A stretch of 64,000 nt of DNA from NCBI RefSeq assembly GCF_003096655.1, contig NZ_QEKQ01000006.1:62001-126000 (forward strand), in the 5' to 3' direction. Below are positions 36,797 to 46,123 of the stretch, piece by piece. Numbering within the stretch: the first letter of the stretch is position 1; every line of letters starts with the position of its first letter. Source of the stretch: Tamilnaduibacter salinus (lineage in GTDB: Bacteria; Pseudomonadota; Gammaproteobacteria; Pseudomonadales; Oleiphilaceae). The notes below the pieces were generated by a model. The model worked only from the letters and a program-made list of their open reading frames with translations. It did not search any database and was not told where the DNA came from. The position numbers and the translations under genes are program-made.

Positions 36797-37756
36797 TCAG
36801 ATCGTTGCAATCTGATTGAGGTCCGCATTGCCTCCGGTGATGATCAGCGCCGCGCCCTCGTCCACCGCCGATGGGACCCGGTCCTCCAGCAACGCTGCCA
36901 GCCCGACAGCCGCCCCCGGCTCCACCATCAGCCGGGCCCGGGTCAGCAGCTCGCGGGTCGCCTCGACAATGGCCGCTTCACTCACCGTGACAATGTCATC
37001 CACCACCGCCCGACTCACCCGATAGGTGTGCTCGCCAACCACGGCGGGAGCGAGACTGCCGGCCCAGGTCGTCACCGTCGACAGGCTCGCAGTGGCATCC
37101 TGTTGTTGCCAGGCATTGCGCATGGTCCCCGCACCGGCTGGCTCGACACCGATCACCGTGATGTCCGGGCGTACCGCCTTGACCGCCACTCCCAGACCGG
37201 AAATCAGGCCACCGCCGCCGATTGGGCACACAATCCGGTTCAGATCCGGTTGCTGCTCGAGCAGTTCCAGCCCCACGGTCCCCTGCCCGGCCATGACGCG
37301 AAGGTCATTATAGGGGTGCACCAGCGTCAGGTCGTACTCCTCCCGCAGGCGGTGGCACTCCGCGACTGCCTCCTGAATACCACCGTGCAGAATCACATGA
37401 CCGCCCAGTTCGCGCGTCCGCGCCACCTTCATGGGGCTGGCCCCCTCCGGCATCACGACCGTCACCGGCACCTGACGCCTCGCGCCTGCCCAGGCGAGTG
37501 CCATCGCGTGATTGCCGGCCGATACGGTGATCAGGCCATTCGCCAGTTCGTCATCAGAGGCGGTGAGCAACCAGTTCAACGCCCCCCGGGCCTTGAAACT
37601 ACCGGTCCGCTGCAGCGACTCGGCTTTCAGCCAGAGCGGGTGGTCCCGGAACGTGTCGAGATCCGGTGCGCGGAGCAGCGGTGTGGGCGGCAGGTGTGGG
37701 GACAGGCGTTCGGCGGCCTGCTCGATCTCAGGACGAGTCAATGGCAGATCCGGCAT
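36797..37756 (-). CDS. Threonine/serine dehydratase-like PLP enzyme
   Basis: A 319-residue fold-type II PLP enzyme. The PLP lysine lies in RTGSFKARGALNWL near residue 52, followed by VSAGNHAMALAWAGA, the phosphate-binding GGGGLISGLGVA near residue 183 and TGGNADL near the C-terminus. It has no C-terminal ACT domain, so it resembles catabolic or serine racemase-type enzymes rather than biosynthetic IlvA. ATG 37756 follows GGGAGGA, a strong site. It is divergent from the PhoD-like gene. Confidence 0.88.
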   Translation of the reverse strand: MPDLPLTRPEIEQAAERLSPHLPPTPLLRAPDLDTFRDHPLWLKAESLQRTGSFKARGALNWLLTASDDELANGLITVSAGNHAMALAWAGARRQVPVTVVMPEGASPMKVARTRELGGHVILHGGIQEAVAECHRLREEYDLTLVHPYNDLRVMAGQGTVGLELLEQQPDLNRIVCPIGGGGLISGLGVAVKAVRPDITVIGVEPAGAGTMRNAWQQQDATASLSTVTTWAGSLAPAVVGEHTYRVSRAVVDDIVTVSEAAIVEATRELLTRARLMVEPGAAVGLAALLEDRVPSAVDEGAALIITGGNADLNQIATI

Positions 37757-37857
37757 GACGAAATCCTCCCTTCTCTCAGGCAACCGGCGTCATCACTGAC
37801 AAACCCACTCTCAGGGGATATCGTACCGCTATAACAACTCAATGGAATCGATCCCAT

Positions 37858-39798
37858 ATGACCGATCCGGCGTCCGTCGACATCGGCGACTCACTGCCAC
37901 CCGTCATTACCGGGCCCATTCTGAGAGAGCTGACACCGGACCGTATGACACTGTGGCTTGTCACCACACGACCCCTCAAGCTGCGGGTACGGGTCACCGG
38001 TGCAGATGGGCGCGAGTTACTGGACCAGCGGCTGGAGCACGCGCCAGAGAAGGCGCTGCCCATCGGTCGATCGGCATTCGTTCAGCAGATTACCGTTTCC
38101 CCGGATACGCCCTTCCCGACGGATCAGTGCCTGCACTGGGATCTTGGTCTGTTGGGCGAACCCGCCGCCTGGATCGCCGACTGGGCACCGCACCTGTGCC
38201 ACGAGGGGCAGTCCTCACCGACGATGGTGGTCAGCCAACGCATCCGCCAGATACTTCACGGTTCCTGTCGACGTCCCCATCACGACTCCGATGACGGGCT
38301 GTGCCGGGTCGATGCAACGATCCGGGAGAAAGGTCCCGACAGCGCCGACCGGCCAGCGATGCTGCTGATGACCGGTGATCAGATCTACGCCGACGACGTC
38401 GCCGGCCCCGTGCTGCATGCCATCCAACAGCTGATCCGGCGGCTGGGGCTGTTCGGCGAGTCGCTGGAGGGGGCCATCGTTGAGGATAGCGATGCCCTGA
38501 TGGCACACGAGCACAGCCTCTATGGCCGCCAAAGGCTCCTGCCCGACTCGCGTCCGAACCAGACCATGATTCAGCAGGTCTTTGGCGGGGTCCGCAAACC
38601 GATTTTCACCAGCGACCACGCCTGGAATCACCTGGCCACCTTCAGCGAAGTGATGGCCATGTACCTGCTGTGCTGGTCGCCCGTACCCTGGCGTCTGATC
38701 GACATGACCGCACCGGAACTGCCAGCGGACGAGTCGGCGCATTACCGGCGCGAAGCCCCCATCGTCCATCAGTTCGTGACGGGGTTGCCCGAAGCGGCCC
38801 GGGCCATGGCGCATCTGCCGGTCTATATGATCTTTGACGATCACGACGTCACCGACGACTGGAACCTGTCCGCCGCCTGGGAGGAAACCGCTTACGGTCA
38901 TCCCTTCTCACGGCGCATCATCGGCAACGCCCTGCTCGCCTACCTTCTGTGCCAGGCCTGGGGCAATGCGCCGGAGCGGGTTCGTCCTCTGATCGACGGC
39001 GTCCGGAGCCTGCTCGATCAGGTCAACGACGGCTGGCTTCCGTCGACCGACCAGAATCACATGATCGACCGGCTTCTGCGCTTCGAGCAGTGGCACTACA
39101 CACTGCCCACATCGCCCAGAATCGTGGTGCTGGACACCCGAACACGCCGCTGGCGCAGTGAAATCGATCCGAGCCGTCCGTCGGGCCTGCTGGACTGGGA
39201 GGCACTGACCGAATTCCAGCAGGATATGCTCGATCAGGAAGCGGTGATCGTCGTCTCACCCGCCCCGATGTTCGGGGTCAAGCTGATCGAAGCCATCCAG
39301 AAAGCATTCACCTTCCTTGGTCAGCCCCTGACGGTGGACGCGGAAAACTGGATGGCTCACCGGGGCGCGGCCAGTGTGCTGCTGAACATTTTCGGCCACC
39401 GGCGCACGCCACGATACTTCACCATTCTCTCTGGAGACGTTCACTATTCCTTTGCCTACGACATTCGACTGCGGCGCCGCCCCGGCGGGCCCTCAATCTG
39501 GCAGATCACCAGCAGCGGCTTTCGCAACGAATTCCCGCATCAGTTGCTGGAATGGCTGGATCGTCTCAATCGGTGGCTGTTCGCGCCCTGGTCACCACTG
39601 AACTGGTTCACCAAGCGGCGCCGCATGAAGGTGATGCCGCGTCGTCCGGAAGGCCGGGATGCCGGAGAACGGCTCTGGAACCAGGCGGGGGTCGGGCTGG
39701 TGCATTTCCAGCCGGATGGCCAGCCCGACGACATCCAGCAGCTCGGTGCCAGCGGCGGCGGCACTCGATTTCACGCCTCGGATGAACGCGAGCACTGA
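37858..39798 (+). CDS. PhoD-like metallophosphatase family protein
   Basis: A 646-residue protein with a calcineurin-like PhoD domain. An N-terminal beta domain (residues 1-125) precedes HGSCRRPHHD, the metal-binding LLMTGDQIYADDVAGP near residue 172, MIFDDHDVTDDWN near residue 325 and a late ILSGDVHYSFAYDI near residue 520. No signal peptide is visible, unlike secreted PhoD, so it may be cytoplasmic. Substrate unknown. The N-terminal and C-terminal extensions are longer than usual. Two bases separate its stop from that of convergent argP. Confidence 0.85.
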   Translation: MTDPASVDIGDSLPPVITGPILRELTPDRMTLWLVTTRPLKLRVRVTGADGRELLDQRLEHAPEKALPIGRSAFVQQITVSPDTPFPTDQCLHWDLGLLGEPAAWIADWAPHLCHEGQSSPTMVVSQRIRQILHGSCRRPHHDSDDGLCRVDATIREKGPDSADRPAMLLMTGDQIYADDVAGPVLHAIQQLIRRLGLFGESLEGAIVEDSDALMAHEHSLYGRQRLLPDSRPNQTMIQQVFGGVRKPIFTSDHAWNHLATFSEVMAMYLLCWSPVPWRLIDMTAPELPADESAHYRREAPIVHQFVTGLPEAARAMAHLPVYMIFDDHDVTDDWNLSAAWEETAYGHPFSRRIIGNALLAYLLCQAWGNAPERVRPLIDGVRSLLDQVNDGWLPSTDQNHMIDRLLRFEQWHYTLPTSPRIVVLDTRTRRWRSEIDPSRPSGLLDWEALTEFQQDMLDQEAVIVVSPAPMFGVKLIEAIQKAFTFLGQPLTVDAENWMAHRGAASVLLNIFGHRRTPRYFTILSGDVHYSFAYDIRLRRRPGGPSIWQITSSGFRNEFPHQLLEWLDRLNRWLFAPWSPLNWFTKRRRMKVMPRRPEGRDAGERLWNQAGVGLVHFQPDGQPDDIQQLGASGGGTRFHASDEREH

Positions 39799-39800
39799 TC

Positions 39801-40670
39801 TCAGCGGATCGCCGTGTCCTGCAACCGATCCGTGAGCTGCGCCAATGCATCGCCGCTGTGACGCCAGTAGTGCCAGTAAAGCGGCACATCCAGCGCGTAG
39901 GTCGGATCCACGCGAACCAGCGCGCCAGCCTCCAGTTCCGAGGTGACCTGACTTTCCGGAATCATGCCATAGCCCATCCCGGCCAGCGCCAGTCGCACAA
40001 ACCCTTCAGAGGACGGACACAGGTGATGCGGGAACGGACCAGTGTACCCCCGGTCCGCCATGAACCGGTGCTGAAGCTGATCGTTGGGGCCGAATACGAT
40101 GGCCGGAGCCTGCCCGAACGCCGCCACCGTGACACCCGATGGGAACTGGCTTGCCATGTAGTCCGGAGAAGCCAGTGGCCGGTAACGCATGGTCCCCACC
40201 CGGACGCAGCGCGCCCCGACGATGGGCTGGTCACTACTGCACAGACAGGCCGCCACATCGCCTTCGCGCATCCGACGCAGCCCGACATCCTGATCTTCAA
40301 TCACCAGGTCCATCAGTAGACCGGACTCCCGGCAGAAGGCCCCAACGACACTGCCCCACCAGGTCGCCAGGCTGTCCGCATTGATGGCGATGCGAACCCG
40401 TGCCGTACTCTCAGCCAGCGCCGGCAGCGTGTCGCTCAGGTCCCGTTCCAGCAGCCGGACCTGATGGTAGTGGTTCAGCAACCGCTGACCGGCGGGCGTG
40501 GCGCGCGGCACCGACTGGCGGGCCAGAACCGGCTGTCCGAGTCGTACTTCGAGGGTTTTGATGCGCTGGGAGACGGCGGACTGGGACAACCCCAGAGCCT
40601 CCCCAGCACGTTCAAAACCGCCACACTCAACGACCAGGGCCAACGCATGAAGCAGCTTGTAATCGATCAT
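39801..40670 (-). CDS. argP: LysR-type regulator ArgP
   Basis: A 289-residue LysR-family regulator. The N-terminal HTH reads ECGGFERAGEALGLSQSAVS with QRIKTLEVRLGQPV after it, and the start DYKLLHALALVVE is typical of ArgP (IciA). ArgP activates the arginine/lysine exporter gene argO and responds to these amino acids. Its divergent neighbour is a LysE/ArgO exporter, the classic pairing, and a dyad lies in the 101-base shared region. Its end abuts the PhoD-like gene. Confidence 0.93.
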   Translation of the reverse strand: MIDYKLLHALALVVECGGFERAGEALGLSQSAVSQRIKTLEVRLGQPVLARQSVPRATPAGQRLLNHYHQVRLLERDLSDTLPALAESTARVRIAINADSLATWWGSVVGAFCRESGLLMDLVIEDQDVGLRRMREGDVAACLCSSDQPIVGARCVRVGTMRYRPLASPDYMASQFPSGVTVAAFGQAPAIVFGPNDQLQHRFMADRGYTGPFPHHLCPSSEGFVRLALAGMGYGMIPESQVTSELEAGALVRVDPTYALDVPLYWHYWRHSGDALAQLTDRLQDTAIR

Positions 40671-40687
40671 CAGGTTTTCTTATGCCT

Positions 40688-40716
40688 TATCATCAGAATG
40701 ATTTTTTTGGATGATA
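40688..40716. promoter_or_regulatory. Dyad in argP-argO divergent region, probable ArgP site
   Basis: TATCATC (40688-40694) and GATGATA (40710-40716) are inverted arms 15 bases apart with an AT-rich centre containing seven T residues. The site lies between argP and argO, where a LysR regulator is expected to bind. Assignment to ArgP is inferred from position. Confidence 0.5.
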
Positions 40717-40771
40717 GCACCGCCCTAAGATAGGCCTTCAACAGGACAACGCACGGAAGGAGGGAAAGAGC

Positions 40772-41389
40772 GTGGTTGCAAGCTATCTGACCGGGCTGGT
40801 GGTCTGCATCGGCATCATCGTCGCCATTGGCGCCCAGAATGCCTACCTGCTGGGCCAGTCCGTACGTCGCCAGCATCATTGGCCCAGTGCGGCCCTGTGC
40901 ATCAGCTCTGATGTGGTGCTGTTCAGCGCCGGCATGCTCGGCGTCAGCGCGGCACTCGTGGCAATGCCCACAGCACTCGAAGTCCTTCGATGGGTTGGTG
41001 TGGTCTTTCTGGGCTGGCTGGCAGCGCAGTCCTTCTGGCGCGCAGCCAAGGGCCGAGCCGGGCTCGAAGAGGACGGTGCGGCCGGTCAGGGCCTCAAAGG
41101 CGTGTTGCTGACCACCCTGGCGGTGACGGTGCTCAACCCCCAGGTCTATCTGGACACCCTGCTGCTGATTCCCGCCATTGGCATCCAGCAATCATACCCA
41201 CTGCTTTTCCTCGTGGGAGCCATCAGTGCCTCCATTCTCTGGTTTTCACTGCTGGCCTGGGGCGGCTCCCGGCTCGCCCCCTGGCTGGCAAAGCCGGCCG
41301 CCTGGCGGATCATCGACGGCGGCATCGGCCTGACCATGCTGGTCATTGCGGTGGGTCTGGCTCAGGGGCCGGTGGCCCCGGCTGCCTGA
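40772..41389 (+). CDS. argO: LysE/ArgO family amino-acid exporter
   Basis: A 205-residue membrane protein with about six helices. IGAQNAYLLGQSVRRQHH near residue 18 and VTVLNPQVYLDTLLLIP near residue 118 are LysE-family signatures. It exports arginine and/or lysine across the inner membrane. The start is GTG 40772 after GGAGGG. Divergent argP is its likely activator. Its last 28 bases overlap the 3' end of the opposite-strand lipase chaperone gene. Confidence 0.93.
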   Translation: MVASYLTGLVVCIGIIVAIGAQNAYLLGQSVRRQHHWPSAALCISSDVVLFSAGMLGVSAALVAMPTALEVLRWVGVVFLGWLAAQSFWRAAKGRAGLEEDGAAGQGLKGVLLTTLAVTVLNPQVYLDTLLLIPAIGIQQSYPLLFLVGAISASILWFSLLAWGGSRLAPWLAKPAAWRIIDGGIGLTMLVIAVGLAQGPVAPAA

Positions 41390-42423
41390 TCCGATGACTC
41401 GCTGGCCCGAATTCGGTCCAGCGCTTCGACCCGACGCCGTTGCGACTCATCGAAATGCCGGTCGCGAAGCCGCTGGATCGCCTCCTGTCGGTCCGGCGCC
41501 GCCAGTCCACTGTTGAGAATGGCCTGTCGTTCCTGCCGGTACTGATCATACCGCTGCTGCCACTGTTCCCGCTGCTGATCCAATTGTTCAAGACGCCGGG
41601 CGGCCTCCGGCCCCAGCTTTTCCATTCGGTAGGCCTGAATCGCCTGATCACTGACACCCTCCTGCCGCATGGAGGAAACGGCCTGGCTGACCGCGGCCGG
41701 AGAATCCGGCTGGGTCAGCAGCGACCGGATACGCTCAGGCGCATTGTCCCGCAACTGATCCAATTGCCGCTGGCGCTCGGTCGCCGAGAGGTCCGGGTTC
41801 TCCTGAATCGCCTGACGGGACAGCCGATAGTCACTGTACTGATGCGCCATACCAAAAAACGCATCCGCCGCCTCGGCGCCCAGTACGCTTTCACGGATCG
41901 CCTGCCGCTGGGCCAGCGTCGCCTCCATGTCCGACACCGTGCCGTCGTGGGCGGGCATTTCCGACAGCGCCTGCTTCATATCGAGGTATCGCAGAAACAG
42001 GTCCCAGGCCTGGGAGGCCGCTTTCGGTGGGAGGCTGGATTCAATGTGGGCCGCCAGCAATGCGCTAGCGGTCTCCGGATCCACCTCGCCGATGGTGGAC
42101 AGGAAGTACTCGAACACCCGTCGCACATCCGGCGTCAGTTTCAGGTTGCCCGCCGCGTCGGTCGTCAGGCTGCCATCCACCCGAGTGCCTTCCAGCGACT
42201 CCGGGCGCGCTTGCTGGCGGCCCTCGCGGGCATACCGGGCCAGACTGCCGGTCGGGAGTGCCGGATCACCTCCGTTCAGTTCAGTGGACTCCCCTGCGGG
42301 GGCATCCGATGATCCAACGGATGTCCCGGGTTCGACCGACAAGGCCCCGACAACCAGCCAGAACCCACCGGCCAGGACCACAAAAACACTGACAAAAAAC
42401 GCCACGCGACTGATTTTTTTCAT
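41362..42423 (-). CDS. lifO: Lipase chaperone (Lif foldase)
   Basis: A 353-residue steric chaperone that folds secreted lipase in the periplasm. It has one N-terminal membrane anchor (about residues 5-27), a Pro/Ser-rich linker, and the Lif signature region GTRVDGSLTTDAAGNLKL followed by RRVFEYFLSTIGE near residue 95, the counterpart of RxxFDY(F/C)LS. Long Gln/Arg-rich helices follow, the extended lipase-embracing part. ATG 42423 has GGAG eight bases upstream. It is divergent from the lipase gene instead of following it. Confidence 0.93.
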   Translation of the reverse strand: MKKISRVAFFVSVFVVLAGGFWLVVGALSVEPGTSVGSSDAPAGESTELNGGDPALPTGSLARYAREGRQQARPESLEGTRVDGSLTTDAAGNLKLTPDVRRVFEYFLSTIGEVDPETASALLAAHIESSLPPKAASQAWDLFLRYLDMKQALSEMPAHDGTVSDMEATLAQRQAIRESVLGAEAADAFFGMAHQYSDYRLSRQAIQENPDLSATERQRQLDQLRDNAPERIRSLLTQPDSPAAVSQAVSSMRQEGVSDQAIQAYRMEKLGPEAARRLEQLDQQREQWQQRYDQYRQERQAILNSGLAAPDRQEAIQRLRDRHFDESQRRRVEALDRIRASESSDQAAGATGP

Positions 42424-42574
42424 CAAACCCACTCCGAAGCTCATGAATTACCAGCTTAGCGCGCCTGTCCACCACCGTTCCCGATAAGATCCCGGATTCT
42501 GAGAGACTGGCACATTCTGACCATCGTTTCTGATCGCGAGTTGGCTACACTCAAATCGTGCGTTGATGAATCGC

Positions 42575-42591
42575 CCCGGCTTTCAGCCGGG
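42575..42591 (+). promoter_or_regulatory. Hairpin in lipase leader region
   Basis: CCCGGCT (42575-42581) pairs with AGCCGGG (42585-42591) around a TTC loop, about 60 bases before the lipase start. It would lie in the 5' leader if transcription starts upstream, and could shield the message or affect translation. No T-tract follows. Confidence 0.4.
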
Positions 42592-42650
42592 ACACAACAA
42601 CAATCAAACGCCACCAAAAAATGAGAACGAACAACAACAAGAGGTCAAAC

Positions 42651-43586
42651 ATGACAATGAAACAGTGCCTGACCGCGGTGGCGATCGCCATCGCCCTGTG
42701 TCTGCCCACCGTCGCGAGTGCCGGTTACACCGACACCCGTCACCCCATTGTGCTGGCCCATGGTCTGTTCGGCTTTGACGACATTGCCGGTTATGACTAC
42801 TGGTATCAGATTCCCGAGGCGCTCCGCAGTGGCGGCGCCGAGGTGCATGTTACCCAGGTTGCCGCCGCCAACAGCACGGAAGTGCGGGGAGAACAACTGG
42901 CGCGCCAGGTGGAGTCCATTCTCGCCAGCACCGGCGCCAGCAAAGTCAACCTGATCGGCCACAGTCACGGCGGTCCGACGGCGCGGTATGTCGGGTCCGT
43001 TTACCCGCAGTATGTCGCCTCCGTTACGACCGTTGCCGGCGTCAATAAGGGCTCGCTGATAGCCGACGCCGTTGCTGGTGTGGCCGGAGCCCTGCCCAAT
43101 GACGGTGCACTGATTGGCAGCATCGTGGACACATTCTTCGCCGGATTCATCGACTTCATTTCCGGTGGCGGGTATGACCAGAACTCACTTGCGGCGCTGA
43201 ACTCGCTGACCACCGAAGGCTCTGAGGCATTCAACCAGCGCCACCCGGAGGGCATTCCACAATCACGTTGTGGGGAGACAGCGGAGCTGGCCAGTAATGG
43301 CGTTCGTTATTTTTCCTGGTCTGGCGCCAAGCCGGTCACCAGCATCTTCGATCCACTCGACGGCGCTCTGGGCACCACAGGATTGCTCTATTCGATACAG
43401 GGCCTGCGCAGCGATGGCCTGGTGGGCACCTGTTCCAGCCATCTGGGTAACGTCATTCGTGATGACTACCGAATGAACCACCTGGACGAGGTCAATCAGG
43501 TTCTGGGCATTGTGGACCTGTGGGAGACCGATCCGGTGACGGTCTTCCGTCAGCAGGCCAACCGGCTCAAGCACCGGGGGTTGTAA
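42651..43586 (+). CDS. Secreted triacylglycerol lipase (family I, foldase-dependent)
   Basis: A 311-residue lipase with a signal peptide (MTMKQCLTAVAIAIALCL start, cleavage after ASA) and mature start GYTDTRHPIVLAHGLFGFD, the oxyanion region of Pseudomonas/Burkholderia-type lipases. The nucleophile is in LIGHSHGGPTARY near residue 103. Two Cys (SRCGE and LVGTCSS) may form the usual disulfide; Asp in SDGLVG and His in RMNHLDEVN complete the triad. It needs the neighbouring Lif chaperone and type II secretion. ATG 42651 follows AGAGG; no alternative start with a better site is seen. Confidence 0.94.
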   Translation: MTMKQCLTAVAIAIALCLPTVASAGYTDTRHPIVLAHGLFGFDDIAGYDYWYQIPEALRSGGAEVHVTQVAAANSTEVRGEQLARQVESILASTGASKVNLIGHSHGGPTARYVGSVYPQYVASVTTVAGVNKGSLIADAVAGVAGALPNDGALIGSIVDTFFAGFIDFISGGGYDQNSLAALNSLTTEGSEAFNQRHPEGIPQSRCGETAELASNGVRYFSWSGAKPVTSIFDPLDGALGTTGLLYSIQGLRSDGLVGTCSSHLGNVIRDDYRMNHLDEVNQVLGIVDLWETDPVTVFRQQANRLKHRGL

Positions 43587-43594
43587 CGCCGTCT

Positions 43595-43624
43595 GCCTGT
43601 CGGGCCCATGAACGCCCGGCAGGC
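43595..43624 (+). terminator. Hairpin after the lipase gene
   Basis: GCCTGTCGGGC (43595-43605) pairs with GCCCGGCAGGC (43614-43624), eleven base pairs including one G-T, with an 8-base loop, nine bases after the lipase stop. The following CCCTTTCCC is only weakly T-rich. Confidence 0.5.
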
Positions 43625-43778
43625 GATTCCCTTTCCCACCATTCCCTCCTGGCATTCCGGCCGACTGTCCGACAAACTCACAGAGATTGTGAACGGGAAC
43701 CTGTCACGCCCGCATTACGTTCTGTAACCTGCGTAATCGTGCGCCCACTGCATCGGCCGGATTGCATAAAGGAGTCTC

Positions 43779-45179
43779 ATGAAACGGCTAAGCCCCCTCG
43801 ACGCCGCCTGGCTGGCGGTCGAGTCTGACGACACGCCCATGCACGTTGGCACCCTGCAGATCTTCTCGCTGCCGTCGGACGCCTCCGACACGTTCCTGCG
43901 GGATATGGTCCAGCGCATGAAGGCCAACTGTGAGGTGGAACCTCCGTGGAACGACAAGCTTTTTCGTCCCGGCACCATCGGTCGGATACTCGCTCCGGCC
44001 TGGAAAGTCGACAAGCACATTGATCTGGACTATCACGTCCGCCATTCCGCGCTGCCTAGCCCCGGCAGTGAGCGGGAACTCGGTGTTCTGGTCTCCCGGC
44101 TGCACTCCCACCCGCTGGATTTCTCCCGCCCACTGTGGGAGTGCCACATCATTGAGGGGCTGGAAGACAACCGGTTCGCGCTCTACACCAAGATGCACCA
44201 CTCACTGATCGATGGCATCAGTGGTGTGCGGCTGATGCAGAAAATCCTTTCCACCGATCCGGACAAGCGCAACATGCTGGCCCCCTGGTCGGTGGCGCCA
44301 CAGAAGCGCGACCGCAGCACACCCGAAACCGCGCCGACGATCCCGTCCGCCTATCGTGAAGCCATGAAGGCGCTGCGCATCCAGGCGGATACCCTCCCGC
44401 GACTGACCAGTGCGATGACGCGACTGGCCAACGCAGCCCGGCACGACGATGACCGGCTGACAGCACCATTCACGGGCCCGCGGTCCAGCATTAATCGCCG
44501 GGTGACGGGTCAGCGCCGGTTCGCCACACAGCACTATGATCTGGACCGGCTGAAACGCCTCGCCAAACAGGCGGACGCCTCGCTCAACGACATCGTGCTG
44601 TATCTTTGTGGCACGGCTCTGCGACGCTTCCTGGTGGAGCAAAACAATCTGCCGGAAGCACCGCTGACGGCGGGCATCCCCGTGAACATCCGCCCGGCGG
44701 ACGATGAAGGAACGGGCACGGCCATCAGCTTCATGATTGCCAGTCTCGCCACGGACGAAGCGACGCCGAAAGCGCGATTGGAGGCCATCAAGACGTCGAC
44801 GCGCATCGCCAAGGAGCACCTGCAGAGCCTGCCCCGTCATGCGCTGAATCAATACACCATGCTGCTGATGTCACCCTACATCCTGCAGTTGATGTCAGGA
44901 CTGGGCGGCCGGATGCGGCCGGTGTTCAACGTCACGATTTCCAACGTGCCCGGCCCCGAAGAACCGCTCTACTATGAGGGCGCCCGGCTGGAGGCAATGT
45001 ACCCGGTGTCCCTGATCGCCCATGGCGGTGCACTCAATATCACCTGCCTGAGCTACGCGGGCTCGCTGAACTTCGGCTACACCGGCTGTCGCGACACCCT
45101 GCCGAGCATGCAACGACTGGCGGTATACACCGGCGAGGCATTGGATGAGTTGGAAGGAGTGTTGGCGGGGGCGTCGTAG
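43779..45179 (+). CDS. Wax ester synthase/acyl-CoA:diacylglycerol acyltransferase (WS/DGAT)
   Basis: A 466-residue bifunctional acyltransferase that makes wax esters and triacylglycerol as storage lipid. The catalytic HHxxxDG motif appears as KMHHSLIDGISG near residue 136, preceded by RPLWECHIIEGL. The start MKRLSPLDAAWLAVES and later NVTISNVPGPEEPLYYEGA fit the family (UPF0089). ATG 43779 has AAAGGAG upstream. It sits between a secreted lipase and a desaturase locus, which together would supply, desaturate and store fatty acids. Confidence 0.95.
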   Translation: MKRLSPLDAAWLAVESDDTPMHVGTLQIFSLPSDASDTFLRDMVQRMKANCEVEPPWNDKLFRPGTIGRILAPAWKVDKHIDLDYHVRHSALPSPGSERELGVLVSRLHSHPLDFSRPLWECHIIEGLEDNRFALYTKMHHSLIDGISGVRLMQKILSTDPDKRNMLAPWSVAPQKRDRSTPETAPTIPSAYREAMKALRIQADTLPRLTSAMTRLANAARHDDDRLTAPFTGPRSSINRRVTGQRRFATQHYDLDRLKRLAKQADASLNDIVLYLCGTALRRFLVEQNNLPEAPLTAGIPVNIRPADDEGTGTAISFMIASLATDEATPKARLEAIKTSTRIAKEHLQSLPRHALNQYTMLLMSPYILQLMSGLGGRMRPVFNVTISNVPGPEEPLYYEGARLEAMYPVSLIAHGGALNITCLSYAGSLNFGYTGCRDTLPSMQRLAVYTGEALDELEGVLAGAS

Positions 45180-45193
45180 AACAACGCTGTATT

Positions 45194-45268
45194 GCCACGG
45201 AAGAACACGGCAATCACGGACGCGTCCTTCGGACGGACTATGAGGTTTTAAAGTCTGAAAGTTTTAAA
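45194..45268. repeat. Partial second copy of the metK-ahcY repeat element
   Basis: GCCACGGAA-type blocks, then the hairpin CGTCCTTCGGACG (45223-45235), then GGTTTTAAAGTCTGAAAG align with the left half of the element at 2026-2110. The small stem differs by a compensatory C-G to T-A change (CGCCC/GGGCG versus CGTCC/GGACG), so pairing is kept. The copy ends on GTTTTAAAC, which holds the TAA stop of the opposite-strand TetR gene. Confidence 0.7.
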
Positions 45269-45914
45269 CCCCTTCCTTTGCCTTCCGCCCCGACTCCCAG
45301 TGCTCCGCCCCGATAAAGATGAGCTGCAGGAAGCGGGTTGTGCGGTCACGGATCTGCTGGATCTGGGCGTCGTCGTCCGGAGAGACACCGAGCAGATCCG
45401 TAAAGCTGAACGCCACGGTCCGGACCACCAGGTCGCAGGTCAGTTCGAGATCGGCGTCGCCAAGATGGCTCATGACCCCCATCCGGCGCAGGTCGTTGGC
45501 CAGCTCGGTGGCGAAATAGCGCATCTCGCTGCGGATGCCGTCCTGGACCGCCCGACTTTCACCCGCCAGACCCTGCGCCATAAAAAAGAAGAAATCGCGG
45601 TTCGCCTCCACGTGGCGAATGAAGATATCCACGGACTCCTCAATCAGGCGCTCGTCCGCCTGGACGACATTGATCCTCGCCTCGCGCATCATACGGCGCA
45701 GTACCAACCCAAGCTGATCCACCAGTTCCAGGCCCAGATCGTCCATGTTGCGGAAATTGCGATAGAACGAGGTCGGCACCACACCAGCCTGCCGGGTGAC
45801 TTCCCGGATACCGAGTGAGGCATAGTGGCGGCCCTTGCCCACGAGTGTCAGGGCCGATTCCATGAGTTTTTCCCGGGTCTCTCCCGGCTTCCGGCGCTTT
45901 TTGCGATCGGTCAT
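45264..45914 (-). CDS. TetR-family regulator, FabR/DesT-like
   Basis: A 216-residue TetR-type regulator. The N-terminal HTH contains GIREVTRQAGVVPTSFYRNF, followed by MDDLGLELVDQL as in FabR and DesT, repressors that sense the acyl-CoA saturation state and control desaturase genes. The C-terminal ligand domain includes FFFFMAQGLAGES. The gene is divergent from a ferredoxin reductase-desaturase pair with a large operator in between, the same arrangement of functions as Pseudomonas desT-desCB. ATG 45914 is preferred; a GTG four codons earlier is possible. Confidence 0.87.
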   Translation of the reverse strand: MTDRKKRRKPGETREKLMESALTLVGKGRHYASLGIREVTRQAGVVPTSFYRNFRNMDDLGLELVDQLGLVLRRMMREARINVVQADERLIEESVDIFIRHVEANRDFFFFMAQGLAGESRAVQDGIRSEMRYFATELANDLRRMGVMSHLGDADLELTCDLVVRTVAFSFTDLLGVSPDDDAQIQQIRDRTTRFLQLIFIGAEHWESGRKAKEGV

Positions 45915-46094
45915 AGGGGGCGTCACTTCACAAAACCGTTAGTCTACCTTTTCCAGCCCGCCTCAGTAACTAAAACACACCCGCACACACGACTCCGATC
46001 CGGCCAAACCAACATCCATCAATATAAAACCCTATTCAGAACAGTCACTTCTCAGCTCCCCATAAAAATACCGATGGAAATCCGATTTTAGTGT

Positions 46095-46123
46095 TTGACA
46101 GCAAAAGTCTCTGTGTGTACATT
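46095..46123 (+). promoter_or_regulatory. Sigma-70-type promoter for the desaturase operon
   Basis: A perfect TTGACA -35 (46095-46100) is 17 bases from TACATT (46118-46123), a four-of-six match to the -10 consensus. Transcription would start near 46130, about 45 bases before the reductase gene, inside the operator palindrome. Confidence 0.7.

Noticed and set aside
42510-42530. TGGCAC with downstream sequence considered as a sigma-54 promoter for the lipase
   Set aside because: The -24 half fits but the required GC at the -12 position is CC, so the match is not convincing.
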